Source: CAZNNH01 sp964574335 (lineage in GTDB: Bacteria > Acidobacteriota > Vicinamibacteria > Fen-336). From it: 64,000 bases of DNA. Of the stretch, positions 57,111-64,000 are shown piece by piece. The notes under the pieces were generated by a model, which was not told the DNA's origin, made no database searches, and saw only the letters and a program-made list of their open reading frames with translations. Every line of letters begins with the position of its first letter. Position 1 is the stretch's first letter. The stretch covers positions 13,899-77,898 of the forward strand of contig CAZNNH010000010.1 of assembly GCA_964574335.1 (NCBI GenBank), given 5' to 3'. A program made the position numbers and the translations under genes.

Positions 57111-57522
57111 CACGAACGTTCTCCTCTACGCGGCAAGCACCGCCCCGGAGGAGGAAGGGAAGGCGCGAGCGGCACGGGAGGTGCTCGAAGCGGACGATCT
57201 CGCCCTGTCCGTCCAGGTCCTTCAGGAGTTCTACGTACAGGCCACGAGGCCGACCAAGGCCGAACGGCTGACTCACGAAGAGGCCGCGGCCCTCGTCGAG
57301 GCTTTGCTGAGATTCCCGGTGCAGGAGATCACCGTCGACCTGTTGCAGGCCGCGATCGAGGCAAAGGAGCGCTTCCAGCTCTCGTACTGGGACGCCGCGG
57401 TCATCGAAGCGGCGCGGCGCCTGGGTTGTGAGGTCGTGCTGACCGAGGACCTCTCGGCCGATCAAGACTACGACGGGATCGGGATCGTGAACCCGTTCGT
57501 CGAACCCTCCGCCTCTCGCTGA
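57097..57522 (+). CDS. vapC: PIN-domain ribonuclease toxin, VapC-like
   Basis: 141 aa. Active-site acids Asp5 (FVDTNVLLY), Glu44 (LQEFYV), Asp99 (SYWDAAVIEAA) and Asp118 (LTEDLS) are all present, as needed for Mg-dependent RNA cleavage. The antitoxin gene overlaps it upstream, the standard operon order. Confidence 0.9.
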   Translation: MRFVDTNVLLYAASTAPEEEGKARAAREVLEADDLALSVQVLQEFYVQATRPTKAERLTHEEAAALVEALLRFPVQEITVDLLQAAIEAKERFQLSYWDAAVIEAARRLGCEVVLTEDLSADQDYDGIGIVNPFVEPSASR

Positions 57523-57577
57523 GCTTCGCTGAACCACCAGGGGCCCTGGCACCTGCGGCTGGGGTCGGAGATCGCGG

Positions 57578-57583
57578 TAGACT
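57578..57583 (+). promoter_or_regulatory. Candidate -10 box of the CODH/ACS locus
   Basis: TAGACT lies eight bases before the ATG of the first cooC-like gene, so the transcript would be nearly leaderless. No clear -35 is seen. The same TAGACT recurs before acsA (60446-60451). Confidence 0.3.
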
Positions 57584-57590
57584 CCCCTCG

Positions 57591-58373
57591 ATGAAGATCG
57601 CCGTGGCCGGCAAGGGGGGGGTGGGCAAGACCACGATCGCGGCGGCGCTGTCGCTGCTGCAGGCGCGGGCAGGCCGGCGGGTGCTGGCCGTGGACGCCGA
57701 TCCCGCCGCCAGCCTGGCCACCGCCCTCGGCATCCCCCCGGAGATCCGCCGCCGGATCGTGCCGATCTCGGAGCAGACCGCCCTGATCGAGGAGCGCACC
57801 GGGGCCAAGGTCAAGCAGTACGGCCAGATCTTCAAGCTCAACCCCGACGTCTCCGACATCGCCCGTGACCACGCGGTCGTCCACGACGGGGTGGCGCTGC
57901 TGGTGCTCGGGGCGGTCGAGGCCGGCGGCTCGGGGTGCGCCTGCCCCGAGAGCACGCTGGTCCGGGCGCTGGTCTCGGAGCTGGTGCTCCACGACCAGGA
58001 CTCGTTGGTGATCGACTTCGAGGCCGGCGTCGAGCACCTGGGCCGGGCCACAGCGCGGGGGGTCGACGTGTTGCTGGTGGTCACCGAGCCGGCCCGGATG
58101 TCGATCGACTGCGCGGCTCAGGTGATCCGGCTGGCCGGCGAGATCGGGCTTCGAGACGTCCGGGTGGTCGTGAACCGGGTCACCTCGGACGACGACGAGG
58201 CCTGGGTTCGCGCCCGCCTCCCGGAACATGAGATCCTGGCCGCCCTTCCCGACTCGCCTGCCGTCCGGAGGGCCGAGCGGGAGGGACAGTCGGTCCTGGA
58301 CGGCCTGGACGTCGAGACGCAACGGCGCCTCGAGGCCCTGCTGGCGAGGTTGGACCAGAAGGTGAGCCGATGA
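57591..58373 (+). CDS. cooC: CooC-like CODH maturation ATPase
   Basis: 260 aa. Deviant Walker A GKGGVGKTT (residues 7-15) and the C-x-C nickel-binding/dimer motif at Cys116/Cys118 (GGSGCACPE) are diagnostic of CooC/AcsF-type ATPases of the MinD superfamily, which insert Ni into CO dehydrogenase or acetyl-CoA synthase. It overlaps the next small gene (ATGA) and heads the CODH/ACS cluster. It is clearly different from the second CooC-like protein at 59676. Confidence 0.92.
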   Translation: MKIAVAGKGGVGKTTIAAALSLLQARAGRRVLAVDADPAASLATALGIPPEIRRRIVPISEQTALIEERTGAKVKQYGQIFKLNPDVSDIARDHAVVHDGVALLVLGAVEAGGSGCACPESTLVRALVSELVLHDQDSLVIDFEAGVEHLGRATARGVDVLLVVTEPARMSIDCAAQVIRLAGEIGLRDVRVVVNRVTSDDDEAWVRARLPEHEILAALPDSPAVRRAEREGQSVLDGLDVETQRRLEALLARLDQKVSR

Positions 58374-58570
58374 CCGACGTAGGGCACGACAAGTACCAGC
58401 GGGTGATCACCGAGATCGACGACCTCGAGGAGCAGATCGAGGCGCTGGCGGCGGCCCACGCGCCGGCCGAGCAGCTCCGCTCGCTGAACCAGCGGCTCGA
58501 GGAGCGGATGTACGAGCTGGCGCGCCTGACCGACGGGTGCCAGAAGATCCACGTCAAGCGCGAGGGGTGA
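58370..58570 (+). CDS. 66-aa coiled-coil protein coupled to cooC
   Basis: 66 aa, rich in Glu/Leu/Gln, predicted long helix (ITEIDDLEEQIEALAAAHAPAEQLRSLNQRLEERMYELARL), ending in DGCQKIHVKREG with one Cys. I do not recognise it. It overlaps cooC by ATGA and lies just before the methionine synthase gene. It may be an assembly or partner factor, but this is inference from context. Confidence 0.75.
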   Translation: MTDVGHDKYQRVITEIDDLEEQIEALAAAHAPAEQLRSLNQRLEERMYELARLTDGCQKIHVKREG

Positions 58571-58594
58571 GGGCGTAGACAAGGAGTGGTGGTG

Positions 58595-59671
58595 ATGGAG
58601 TTCAAGCCGAGGTTCCTGGCAACGGCGGTGGGGAGCATGCCGCACGAGGACCCCGCCCGGGCCGTCGACGTGGCGCTCGAGGCGCTGCCGGAGGCGCCGA
58701 TCTGGCCCCAGCTCCCCAAGCGGGGGCTCAACGAGCAGATGGAGATCCAGTACTCCGAGGGCCTGCCGCGCCGCGTGATCGACCGCGAGAAGGGGCGCAT
58801 GTACTTCGACACCTCGGGGGACTACTCGGAGGCCTTCGCCGAGCTCTACGAGGCCTACATGCAGGCGATGGACCCGGACTCGGGGAGCGGGGACTGCTCG
58901 GCGCTGGCCATCTCGCCGGACTACGCAGCCGGGATCCCGGCCCTGGAGCAGCGGCTGGCCGCAGCGGGAGAGAAGCGGCCGTTCCTGAAATGTCACACCA
59001 CGGGACCGTGCTCCTTTGCGCTCTCGATCGTCGACGAGAACAAGCGCGCCCTCTACTACAACGAGGAGTTCCGGGACCTGGTCGTCAAGGCGCTGGCGAT
59101 GAAGTCGCGCTGGCAGATCCAGCGCCTCAAACCCTACGCGGAGCGGGTGATCTGCTTCGTGGACGAGCCGATCCTGGCCGGCTTCGGCAGCTCCACCTAC
59201 GTCTCGGTGAGCCGCGAGGACGTGGTGGCCTCGATCGCCGAGGTGATCGAGGCGATCCGGCAGGACGGGGCGATCCCCGGCGTCCACTGCTGCGGCAACA
59301 CCGAGTGGAGCATCCCCATCGACGCCGGCGCCGACATCATCAGCTTCGACGCCTTCCAGTACGGCGAGACCATCGCCATCTACCCGGAGCACATGCGGCG
59401 CCTGCTGGAGGAGGGCCGGGCGCTGGCCTTCGGCCTGGTGCCGACCTCGGCCCAGGTCCGCGAGCAGACCGTCGCCACGCTCTCTGCCCACTACCAGAAG
59501 CTGGTCGACCTGCTGGCCGAGAAGAGCGGCCTGCCCAAGGCCCTGATCCACGAGCAGACCCTGGTCACCGGCTCCTGCGGCACCGGTACCCTGTCGGTGG
59601 AGGACGCCGAGCGGGTCTTCGCGCTGAGCGGCGAGCTGTCGCGGGCGCTCCGCGCCCAGCACGGCTTCTGA
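58595..59671 (+). CDS. Core methionine synthase (MetE-like, folate-independent; MesC-type candidate)
   Basis: 358 aa, single MetE-type catalytic barrel without the N-terminal half of canonical MetE. The zinc ligand pattern H-x-C is at His231/Cys233 (GVHCCGNTEW) and the distal Cys at 326 (TGSCGTGT). AVGSMPHEDP opens the barrel. Core-MetE enzymes (families MesA-MesD) take methyl groups from corrinoid proteins, not from folate. The family I recall in anaerobes with the Wood-Ljungdahl pathway, MesC, is proposed to use the corrinoid iron-sulfur protein. Its place between cooC genes and acsA/acsB fits that exactly. AAGGAG lies eight bases before the ATG. Confidence 0.8.
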   Translation: MEFKPRFLATAVGSMPHEDPARAVDVALEALPEAPIWPQLPKRGLNEQMEIQYSEGLPRRVIDREKGRMYFDTSGDYSEAFAELYEAYMQAMDPDSGSGDCSALAISPDYAAGIPALEQRLAAAGEKRPFLKCHTTGPCSFALSIVDENKRALYYNEEFRDLVVKALAMKSRWQIQRLKPYAERVICFVDEPILAGFGSSTYVSVSREDVVASIAEVIEAIRQDGAIPGVHCCGNTEWSIPIDAGADIISFDAFQYGETIAIYPEHMRRLLEEGRALAFGLVPTSAQVREQTVATLSAHYQKLVDLLAEKSGLPKALIHEQTLVTGSCGTGTLSVEDAERVFALSGELSRALRAQHGF

Positions 59672-59675
59672 GCCG

Positions 59676-60443
59676 GTGGCCGGCTTCACCATCGCCGTCA
59701 CCGGAAAGGGCGGCGTCGGCAAGACCACGATCGCGGCGCTCTGCGTGCTGCGGCTGATCGCACGGGGACGGCGTCCGGTGCTGGCGGTGGACGCCGACCC
59801 CAACCGTTGCCTCGACGCCGCCCTGGGAGTGACGGCCACCCGCACCCTGGGCGGGATCCGCGAGGAGGCCCGCGAGCTTTCGGCCCAGGGGCTCTCGGTG
59901 GGCGTCTCCAAGCAGGAGCTGCTCGAGCTCAAGATCGCCGAGACGCTGGTCGAGGCCGAGGACTTCGACCTGATCGCCATGGGCCGGCCGGAGGGTCCCG
60001 GCTGCTACTGCTACGCCAACAACGTCCTGAAGCAAGTGCTGCTCCAGGTGGCCGAGAGCTACCCCTACGTGGTGATCGACAACGAGGCCGGCCTCGAGAA
60101 CCTCTCCCGCCGGATCGTCCAGGAGCCGGACCTCTTGGTGATGGTCACCGACCCCTCGGAGCGGGGCTTCGAGACGGTGGCGCGGCTCCACGACCTGGCC
60201 CAGGAGATGAAGGTGCGCTACCGGCGGCTCGCCATCGTGGTCAACCGCCTGCGGGCCGACGTCCTTCCCGAGCGGGCCGCCGCCTTGGGCCAGCGCACCG
60301 GCGCCAGCCAGCTCGTGGGGATCCCGGAGGACCCTTCCCTCAGCGAGCTGTCGGAGCAAGGGCAGGGCCTGGCTCGGCTGGATGGGACCCGGCCCATCGT
60401 GGGACGGATCGACCGGCTGCTGGCCGAGGCTGGACCTGGATGA
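59676..60443 (+). CDS. Second CooC/AcsF-like ATPase
   Basis: 255 aa, GTG start. Walker A GKGGVGKTT (10-18), C-x-C at Cys110/Cys112 (GPGCYCYANNVL), and YVVIDNEAGLENLSRR are hallmarks of the CooC family. It is more AcsF/CooC1-like than the first copy. Having two CooC-type proteins may reflect separate Ni loading of CODH (acsA) and acetyl-CoA synthase (acsB), both encoded downstream. It is four bases from the methionine synthase stop. Confidence 0.93.
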   Translation: MAGFTIAVTGKGGVGKTTIAALCVLRLIARGRRPVLAVDADPNRCLDAALGVTATRTLGGIREEARELSAQGLSVGVSKQELLELKIAETLVEAEDFDLIAMGRPEGPGCYCYANNVLKQVLLQVAESYPYVVIDNEAGLENLSRRIVQEPDLLVMVTDPSERGFETVARLHDLAQEMKVRYRRLAIVVNRLRADVLPERAAALGQRTGASQLVGIPEDPSLSELSEQGQGLARLDGTRPIVGRIDRLLAEAGPG

Positions 60444-60445
60444 GG

Positions 60446-60474
60446 TAGACTGGGGCCCCTGCCGGCCCCGGCAG
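60446..60474 (+). promoter_or_regulatory. Internal promoter box and leader hairpin before acsA
   Basis: TAGACT (60446-60451), then a perfect hairpin CTGCCG-N4-CGGCAG (60459-60474) within a very GC-rich leader of about 65 bases. It could allow separate expression or mRNA stabilisation of acsA/acsB. Judged by pattern only. Confidence 0.35.
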
Positions 60475-60520
60475 CCAGCCGGGGCCTGGCCCCGCACGGT
60501 CCCTGCTGGAGAGCTACCGT

Positions 60521-62476
60521 ATGCCGAAGCCGAGAGCGGAGCGTCGTCCCGAAGAGCGAGTCACCGATCTGGCCTCGATCGAGGCCCTGCGCAAGGCCGA
60601 GCTGGACGGCACCAGCACCTGCTTCAGCCGCGCCGACACCCAGGCGGTGCAATGCGGGTTCGGCACCAAGGGTCTGTGCTGCCGGATCTGCCACATGGGC
60701 CCCTGCCGCATCACCAAGACCGTCCCGCTCGGCGTCTGCGGCGCCGACGCCCACACCATCGTGGCCCGTAACTACGTGCGCGAGGTGGTGGGGGGCGCCG
60801 CCGCCCACGCCGACCACGGCCGGCGGCTGGTGCTGCTGCTGAAGCGGGTGGCAGAAGGCGATGGCGGCGGCTACGAGATCCGGGACGAGGTGGCGCTGCG
60901 CCGCAGCGCCCGCCAGCTCGGGCTCGAGGAGCCGGGAAAGACCAAGCAGGCGGTGGCGTTGCGGCTGGCCGAGCACTGCCTCTCTGAGTACACCCGCCAG
61001 GAGGAAGTGCTGTACGGCCTCGGGCTGGCGCCGGCCCGGCGGCAGGCGGTCTGGAAGAGGCACGAGGTCGAGCCTCTGGGCATCGACCGGATGCTGGTGG
61101 AGTCGATGCACCGCACCACCATGGGCGTCGACCACGACTACCAGCACCTGCTCCGGCACGCCCTGCGCACCGCCCTGGCCGACGGGTGGGGTGGCTCGCG
61201 CTACGCCACCATGGTCAGCGACATCCTCTTCGGCAGCCCGCGGCCGGTGCGCAGTCAGGTCAACCTGGGGGTGCTGGGCGCGCGCACCGTCAACATTCTG
61301 GTCCACGGCCACGAGCCGGCGCTCTCCGAGATGCTGGCGCTGGTGGTGCGCGACCCGGAGGTCCTGGCGGCGGCCAAGGCGGTCGGGGCCGACGGCATCA
61401 CCCTGGCCGGTATCTGCTGCACCGCCAACGAGGTGCTGATGCGCCACGGCATCCCGGTAGCCGGCAACTTCCTGCAGCAGGAGCTGGCCATCGTCACCGG
61501 CGCGGTGGAGATGATGATCATCGACGTGCAGTGCTGCATGCCCAGCCTGCCCCAGGTGGCCGCCGCCTACCACACCGAGATCGTGGCCACCAGCGAGATC
61601 GCCCAGACCACCGGGGCCACCCACCAGGTCTTCCGGGAGGACGACGCCTGCCTGGGCGCCAAGGCGCTGGTGCTGCGGGCCATCGAGCGCTACCCGAAGC
61701 GGGACCCCGGCAAGGTGGCGATCCCCAGCCACACCAGCCCGCTGGTGGGCGGCTTCAGCGTCGAGGCCATCAAGTACATGCTGGGGGGGCGCTACCGGGC
61801 CTCCTTCCGCCCGCTGAACGACGCCATCATCCAGGGGCGGATCAAGGGGGTGTGCGGCATCGTCGGCTGCAGCAACCCCAAGGTCCGGATGGACGACTTC
61901 ACCACCACCTTGACCCGCGAGCTGCTGCGCCAGAACGTGCTGGTGCTCAAGACCGGCTGCGCCGCCATCGCCTCGGGCAAGGCCGGCCTGCTGCGGCCCG
62001 AGGCGGCCTTCGCCGACGCCGGCCCCGGCCTGCGCGAGGTCTGCGAGGCGGTGGGGATGCCGCCGGTGCTGCACATGGGGAGCTGCGTCGACAACTCCCG
62101 GATCCTCGAGGCCGCCACCGAGGTGGTGGCGGAAGGGGGCCTGGGCGAGGACCTCTCGGACGTGCCGGCGGTGGGGGTGGCGCCGGAGTGGATGAGCGAG
62201 AAGGCGGTGGCCATCGGCTGCTACTTCGTCGCCTCCGGCATCGACGTGGTGCTCGGCCATCCCTTCCACATCGAGGGCTCGGAAGAGGTCAGCCGCTTCC
62301 TGAGCCAGGGAGCGGCCGAGCTGTTCGGGGCCTCGTTCCATGTCCACCCCGAGCCGCACGACGCCGCCACCAAGGTCCTGGCCCTGCTGGACGCCCGGCG
62401 CGAGCGGCTGGGGATCAACAAGCGCGCCGAGCGCAAGCTGATGGACATGAGGGACCGGCGGGAGCTCCATGTCTAA
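60521..62476 (+). CDS. acsA: Carbon monoxide dehydrogenase catalytic subunit
   Basis: 651 aa. D-cluster Cys45/Cys53; B-cluster Cys54, Cys57, Cys62, Cys73; C-cluster (Ni-Fe-S) ligands in HGH at 262-264, GICCTANE (299-300), DVQCC (338-339), VGCSN (Cys450), TGCAA (Cys480) and GSCVDNSR (Cys522). All expected ligand positions of a functional Ni-CODH are present. It interconverts CO2 and CO. Next to acsB it should be the CODH half of the bifunctional CODH/ACS complex and feed CO through a tunnel. The stop overlaps the acsB start by eight bases. Confidence 0.96.
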   Translation: MPKPRAERRPEERVTDLASIEALRKAELDGTSTCFSRADTQAVQCGFGTKGLCCRICHMGPCRITKTVPLGVCGADAHTIVARNYVREVVGGAAAHADHGRRLVLLLKRVAEGDGGGYEIRDEVALRRSARQLGLEEPGKTKQAVALRLAEHCLSEYTRQEEVLYGLGLAPARRQAVWKRHEVEPLGIDRMLVESMHRTTMGVDHDYQHLLRHALRTALADGWGGSRYATMVSDILFGSPRPVRSQVNLGVLGARTVNILVHGHEPALSEMLALVVRDPEVLAAAKAVGADGITLAGICCTANEVLMRHGIPVAGNFLQQELAIVTGAVEMMIIDVQCCMPSLPQVAAAYHTEIVATSEIAQTTGATHQVFREDDACLGAKALVLRAIERYPKRDPGKVAIPSHTSPLVGGFSVEAIKYMLGGRYRASFRPLNDAIIQGRIKGVCGIVGCSNPKVRMDDFTTTLTRELLRQNVLVLKTGCAAIASGKAGLLRPEAAFADAGPGLREVCEAVGMPPVLHMGSCVDNSRILEAATEVVAEGGLGEDLSDVPAVGVAPEWMSEKAVAIGCYFVASGIDVVLGHPFHIEGSEEVSRFLSQGAAELFGASFHVHPEPHDAATKVLALLDARRERLGINKRAERKLMDMRDRRELHV

Positions 62477-64000
62477 GCTGATCTGCGCCAGCGCCATCGA
62501 CGGCGCCGCCTCGTGGGTGGCCCAGGCCGACGCCAAGCTGGCCGAGGCCGTCGGGCAGAGGGGCGAGGACCAGGTGGTCGGCTTCCCCGACACCGCCTAC
62601 TTCCTCCCCATCACCTACTCGCTGACCGGTCAGAAGGTGAGGACGCTCGCCGACTGCCGGCAGGTGCTGCGCCACGCCAAGGAGCTGCTCCCCCGGCGCC
62701 CCGACGAGAGCACGTGGCTCCCCTACCTGGGCGGCGCCCTCGACGCCGGCGCCGCGGCTCTGTTCGCCTGCGAGGTCCTGGAGGCCTGCAAGTACCTGAT
62801 CGGACCGACGCCCAAGGAAGGGATCTGGCTGGGCGCCGCCTCGGACGTGATCATCCGCGAGCGCGGCATCGAGTTCGTGGACGGCACCGCCCCCGGCTTC
62901 GCCGCCGTCACCGGGGCCGCCCCCTCGACCGAGATCGCGGTCCGGATCGCCCGCGAGCTGCAGGAGAAGAACCTCTACGTCTTCATGGCCGGCACCACCA
63001 ACGGCACCCAGTTCGCCGAGCAGCTCGCCGAGGCCGGCGTCCAGCTCGGCTGGGAGACCCGGCTGGTCCCGTTCGGGCGCGACGTCTCGGCCCTCGTCTA
63101 CGCCCTCGGCTTCGCCAACCGGGTGGCGCTGTCGTTCGGCAACGTGGCCCCCGCCGACTTCGAGGCCAACCTCCGCTACAACAAGAACCGCGTCTTCGCC
63201 TTCGTGCTGGCCCTCGGCGAGGTCTGCCCGCTCAAGTACGCGGCCGCCGCCGGCGCCATCAACTACGGCTTCCCGGTGATCGCCGACACCGACATCCCCG
63301 AGATCCTGCCCACCGGCGTCTGCACCTACGAGCACGTGGTCTCCCAGGTCCCCCACGAGAGGATGGTGGAGAAGGCGCTCGAGGTGCGCGGGTGCAAGGT
63401 GCGGGTCACCGAGGTGCCGGTGCCCGTCCCCTACGGCCCGGCCTTCGAGGGGGAGCGGATCCGCAAGTCCGAGATGCACGCCGAGTTCGGCGGCAACCGC
63501 ACCACCGCTTTCGAGTTCGCCACCTCGGTGGAGCTCTCCGAGATCGACGACGGCGAGATCGTCCTGATCGGCCCCGACATCGACCAGGGCGAGGCACCGG
63601 TCACGCTGCCGCTCGGGATCTGGGTGGAGGTGGCCGGGCGCAAGATGCAGGCCGACTTCGAGCCGATCCTGGAGCGCCAGATCCACCACTTCCTGAACGC
63701 TGCCTCCGGCCTGTGGCACATGGGCCAGCGCGACATCGTCTGGACCCGCGTCTCCAAGGAGGCCTTCCAGAAGGGGCTGCGGCTGCGCCACTACGGGGAG
63801 GTCCTCCACGCCCGGCTGCTGGCCGACTACCCGGCCATCGTCGACAAGGTCAAGGTCACGCTGATCACCGACGCCGCCGAGGTGGAGCGGCGCATCGGCA
63901 TCGCCCGCAAGGTCTACGACGAGCGCAACCGGCGGCTCGAGACCATGACCGACGAGTCGGTCGACACCTTCTACTCGTGCCTGCTGTGCCAGTCGTTCGC
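62469..64000 (+). CDS. acsB: CO-methylating acetyl-CoA synthase, 5' part (cut by window end)
   Basis: 510 codons are visible, so the gene is incomplete. Sequence begins MSKLICASAIDGAASWV; SFGNVAPADFEANLRYNKNRVFAFVLALGEV and PITYSLTGQK are typical of the N-terminal CODH-contacting domain and central domain. The window stops just inside the A-cluster: YSCLLCQS contains its first two cysteines (504 and 507). It joins CO, a corrinoid methyl group and CoA to acetyl-CoA. It overlaps acsA by eight bases and has GGGAG before the ATG. acsC, acsD, acsE and the rest of the pathway are expected beyond the end. Confidence 0.97.
   Translation, partial: MSKLICASAIDGAASWVAQADAKLAEAVGQRGEDQVVGFPDTAYFLPITYSLTGQKVRTLADCRQVLRHAKELLPRRPDESTWLPYLGGALDAGAAALFACEVLEACKYLIGPTPKEGIWLGAASDVIIRERGIEFVDGTAPGFAAVTGAAPSTEIAVRIARELQEKNLYVFMAGTTNGTQFAEQLAEAGVQLGWETRLVPFGRDVSALVYALGFANRVALSFGNVAPADFEANLRYNKNRVFAFVLALGEVCPLKYAAAAGAINYGFPVIADTDIPEILPTGVCTYEHVVSQVPHERMVEKALEVRGCKVRVTEVPVPVPYGPAFEGERIRKSEMHAEFGGNRTTAFEFATSVELSEIDDGEIVLIGPDIDQGEAPVTLPLGIWVEVAGRKMQADFEPILERQIHHFLNAASGLWHMGQRDIVWTRVSKEAFQKGLRLRHYGEVLHARLLADYPAIVDKVKVTLITDAAEVERRIGIARKVYDERNRRLETMTDESVDTFYSCLLCQSF

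Noticed and set aside
60218..62593. 791-codon frame on the minus strand opposite acsA
   Set aside because: His/Ala/Gly-rich with no recognisable family; the plus strand has all CODH ligands.

Overview
The window is a GC-rich, gene-dense bacterial scaffold with four 100-N placeholders. One of them (16765-16864) is flanked by an identical 55-bp repeat, which is typical of a metagenome assembly. The gene content includes a TolC/RND efflux system, exported TolC- and barrel-type proteins, ECF sigma factors, DUF4097 proteins, PadR with a permease-prefix protein, a CODH/ACS locus and complex I. This points to a Gram-negative (diderm), at least facultatively anaerobic bacterium of the Acidobacteriota or a similar lineage. 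That assignment is inference; no marker here settles the phylum.

Layout. 0-16.7 kb holds accessory and envelope functions: a membrane serine protease of the SDH/ClpP class, a secreted nucleoside-hydrolase-like (DUF1593) protein, an ECF sigma factor with a Cys-rich tail, a lone SecD, a Crp/Fnr regulator, a translationally coupled TolC-MFP-RND operon, and a PadR/permease-prefix cluster. 16.9-23.6 kb is carbohydrate-related: a GH78-like rhamnosidase, a GH3 beta-glucosidase broken by a one-base frameshift, a truncated alpha/beta hydrolase and an aldo-keto reductase. 23.8-26 kb is an arsenic island, with arsC divergent from arsR-acr3. A tRNA-Thr(CGU) follows.

27.2-39.6 kb is an unusual respiratory complex I cluster. 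nuoA-B-C-D-H-I-J-K is followed by nuoN, with nuoL and nuoM missing and a small palindromic repeat element in their place. A second set follows: nuoB2, fused nuoCD2, nuoG and nuoI2. nuoE and nuoF are absent from the window, so NADH input is not evident. The same repeat family recurs at 41.45-41.86 kb, where one tandem block carries the element and a sister block carries the corresponding empty GGGGCCCC site.

39.6-57.5 kb holds an EAL protein, an SPFH protein, large membrane proteins, secreted proteins, two response regulators (one followed in frame by a PilZ-like remnant), a sigma/anti-sigma/DUF4097 x2 operon, a SagB-type nitroreductase and a VapBC module with a tandem-repeat operator.

57.6-64 kb is the start of a Wood-Ljungdahl locus: cooC-like ATPase, a 66-aa coupled protein, a core (folate-independent) methionine synthase, a second CooC-like ATPase, CODH (acsA) and acetyl-CoA synthase (acsB, cut off by the window end at its A-cluster). 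The arrangement suggests CO2/CO fixation or acetate oxidation, with methionine made from the corrinoid methyl pool. The most notable items are the hybrid complex I, the CODH/ACS-linked methionine synthase and the filled-versus-empty palindromic element.
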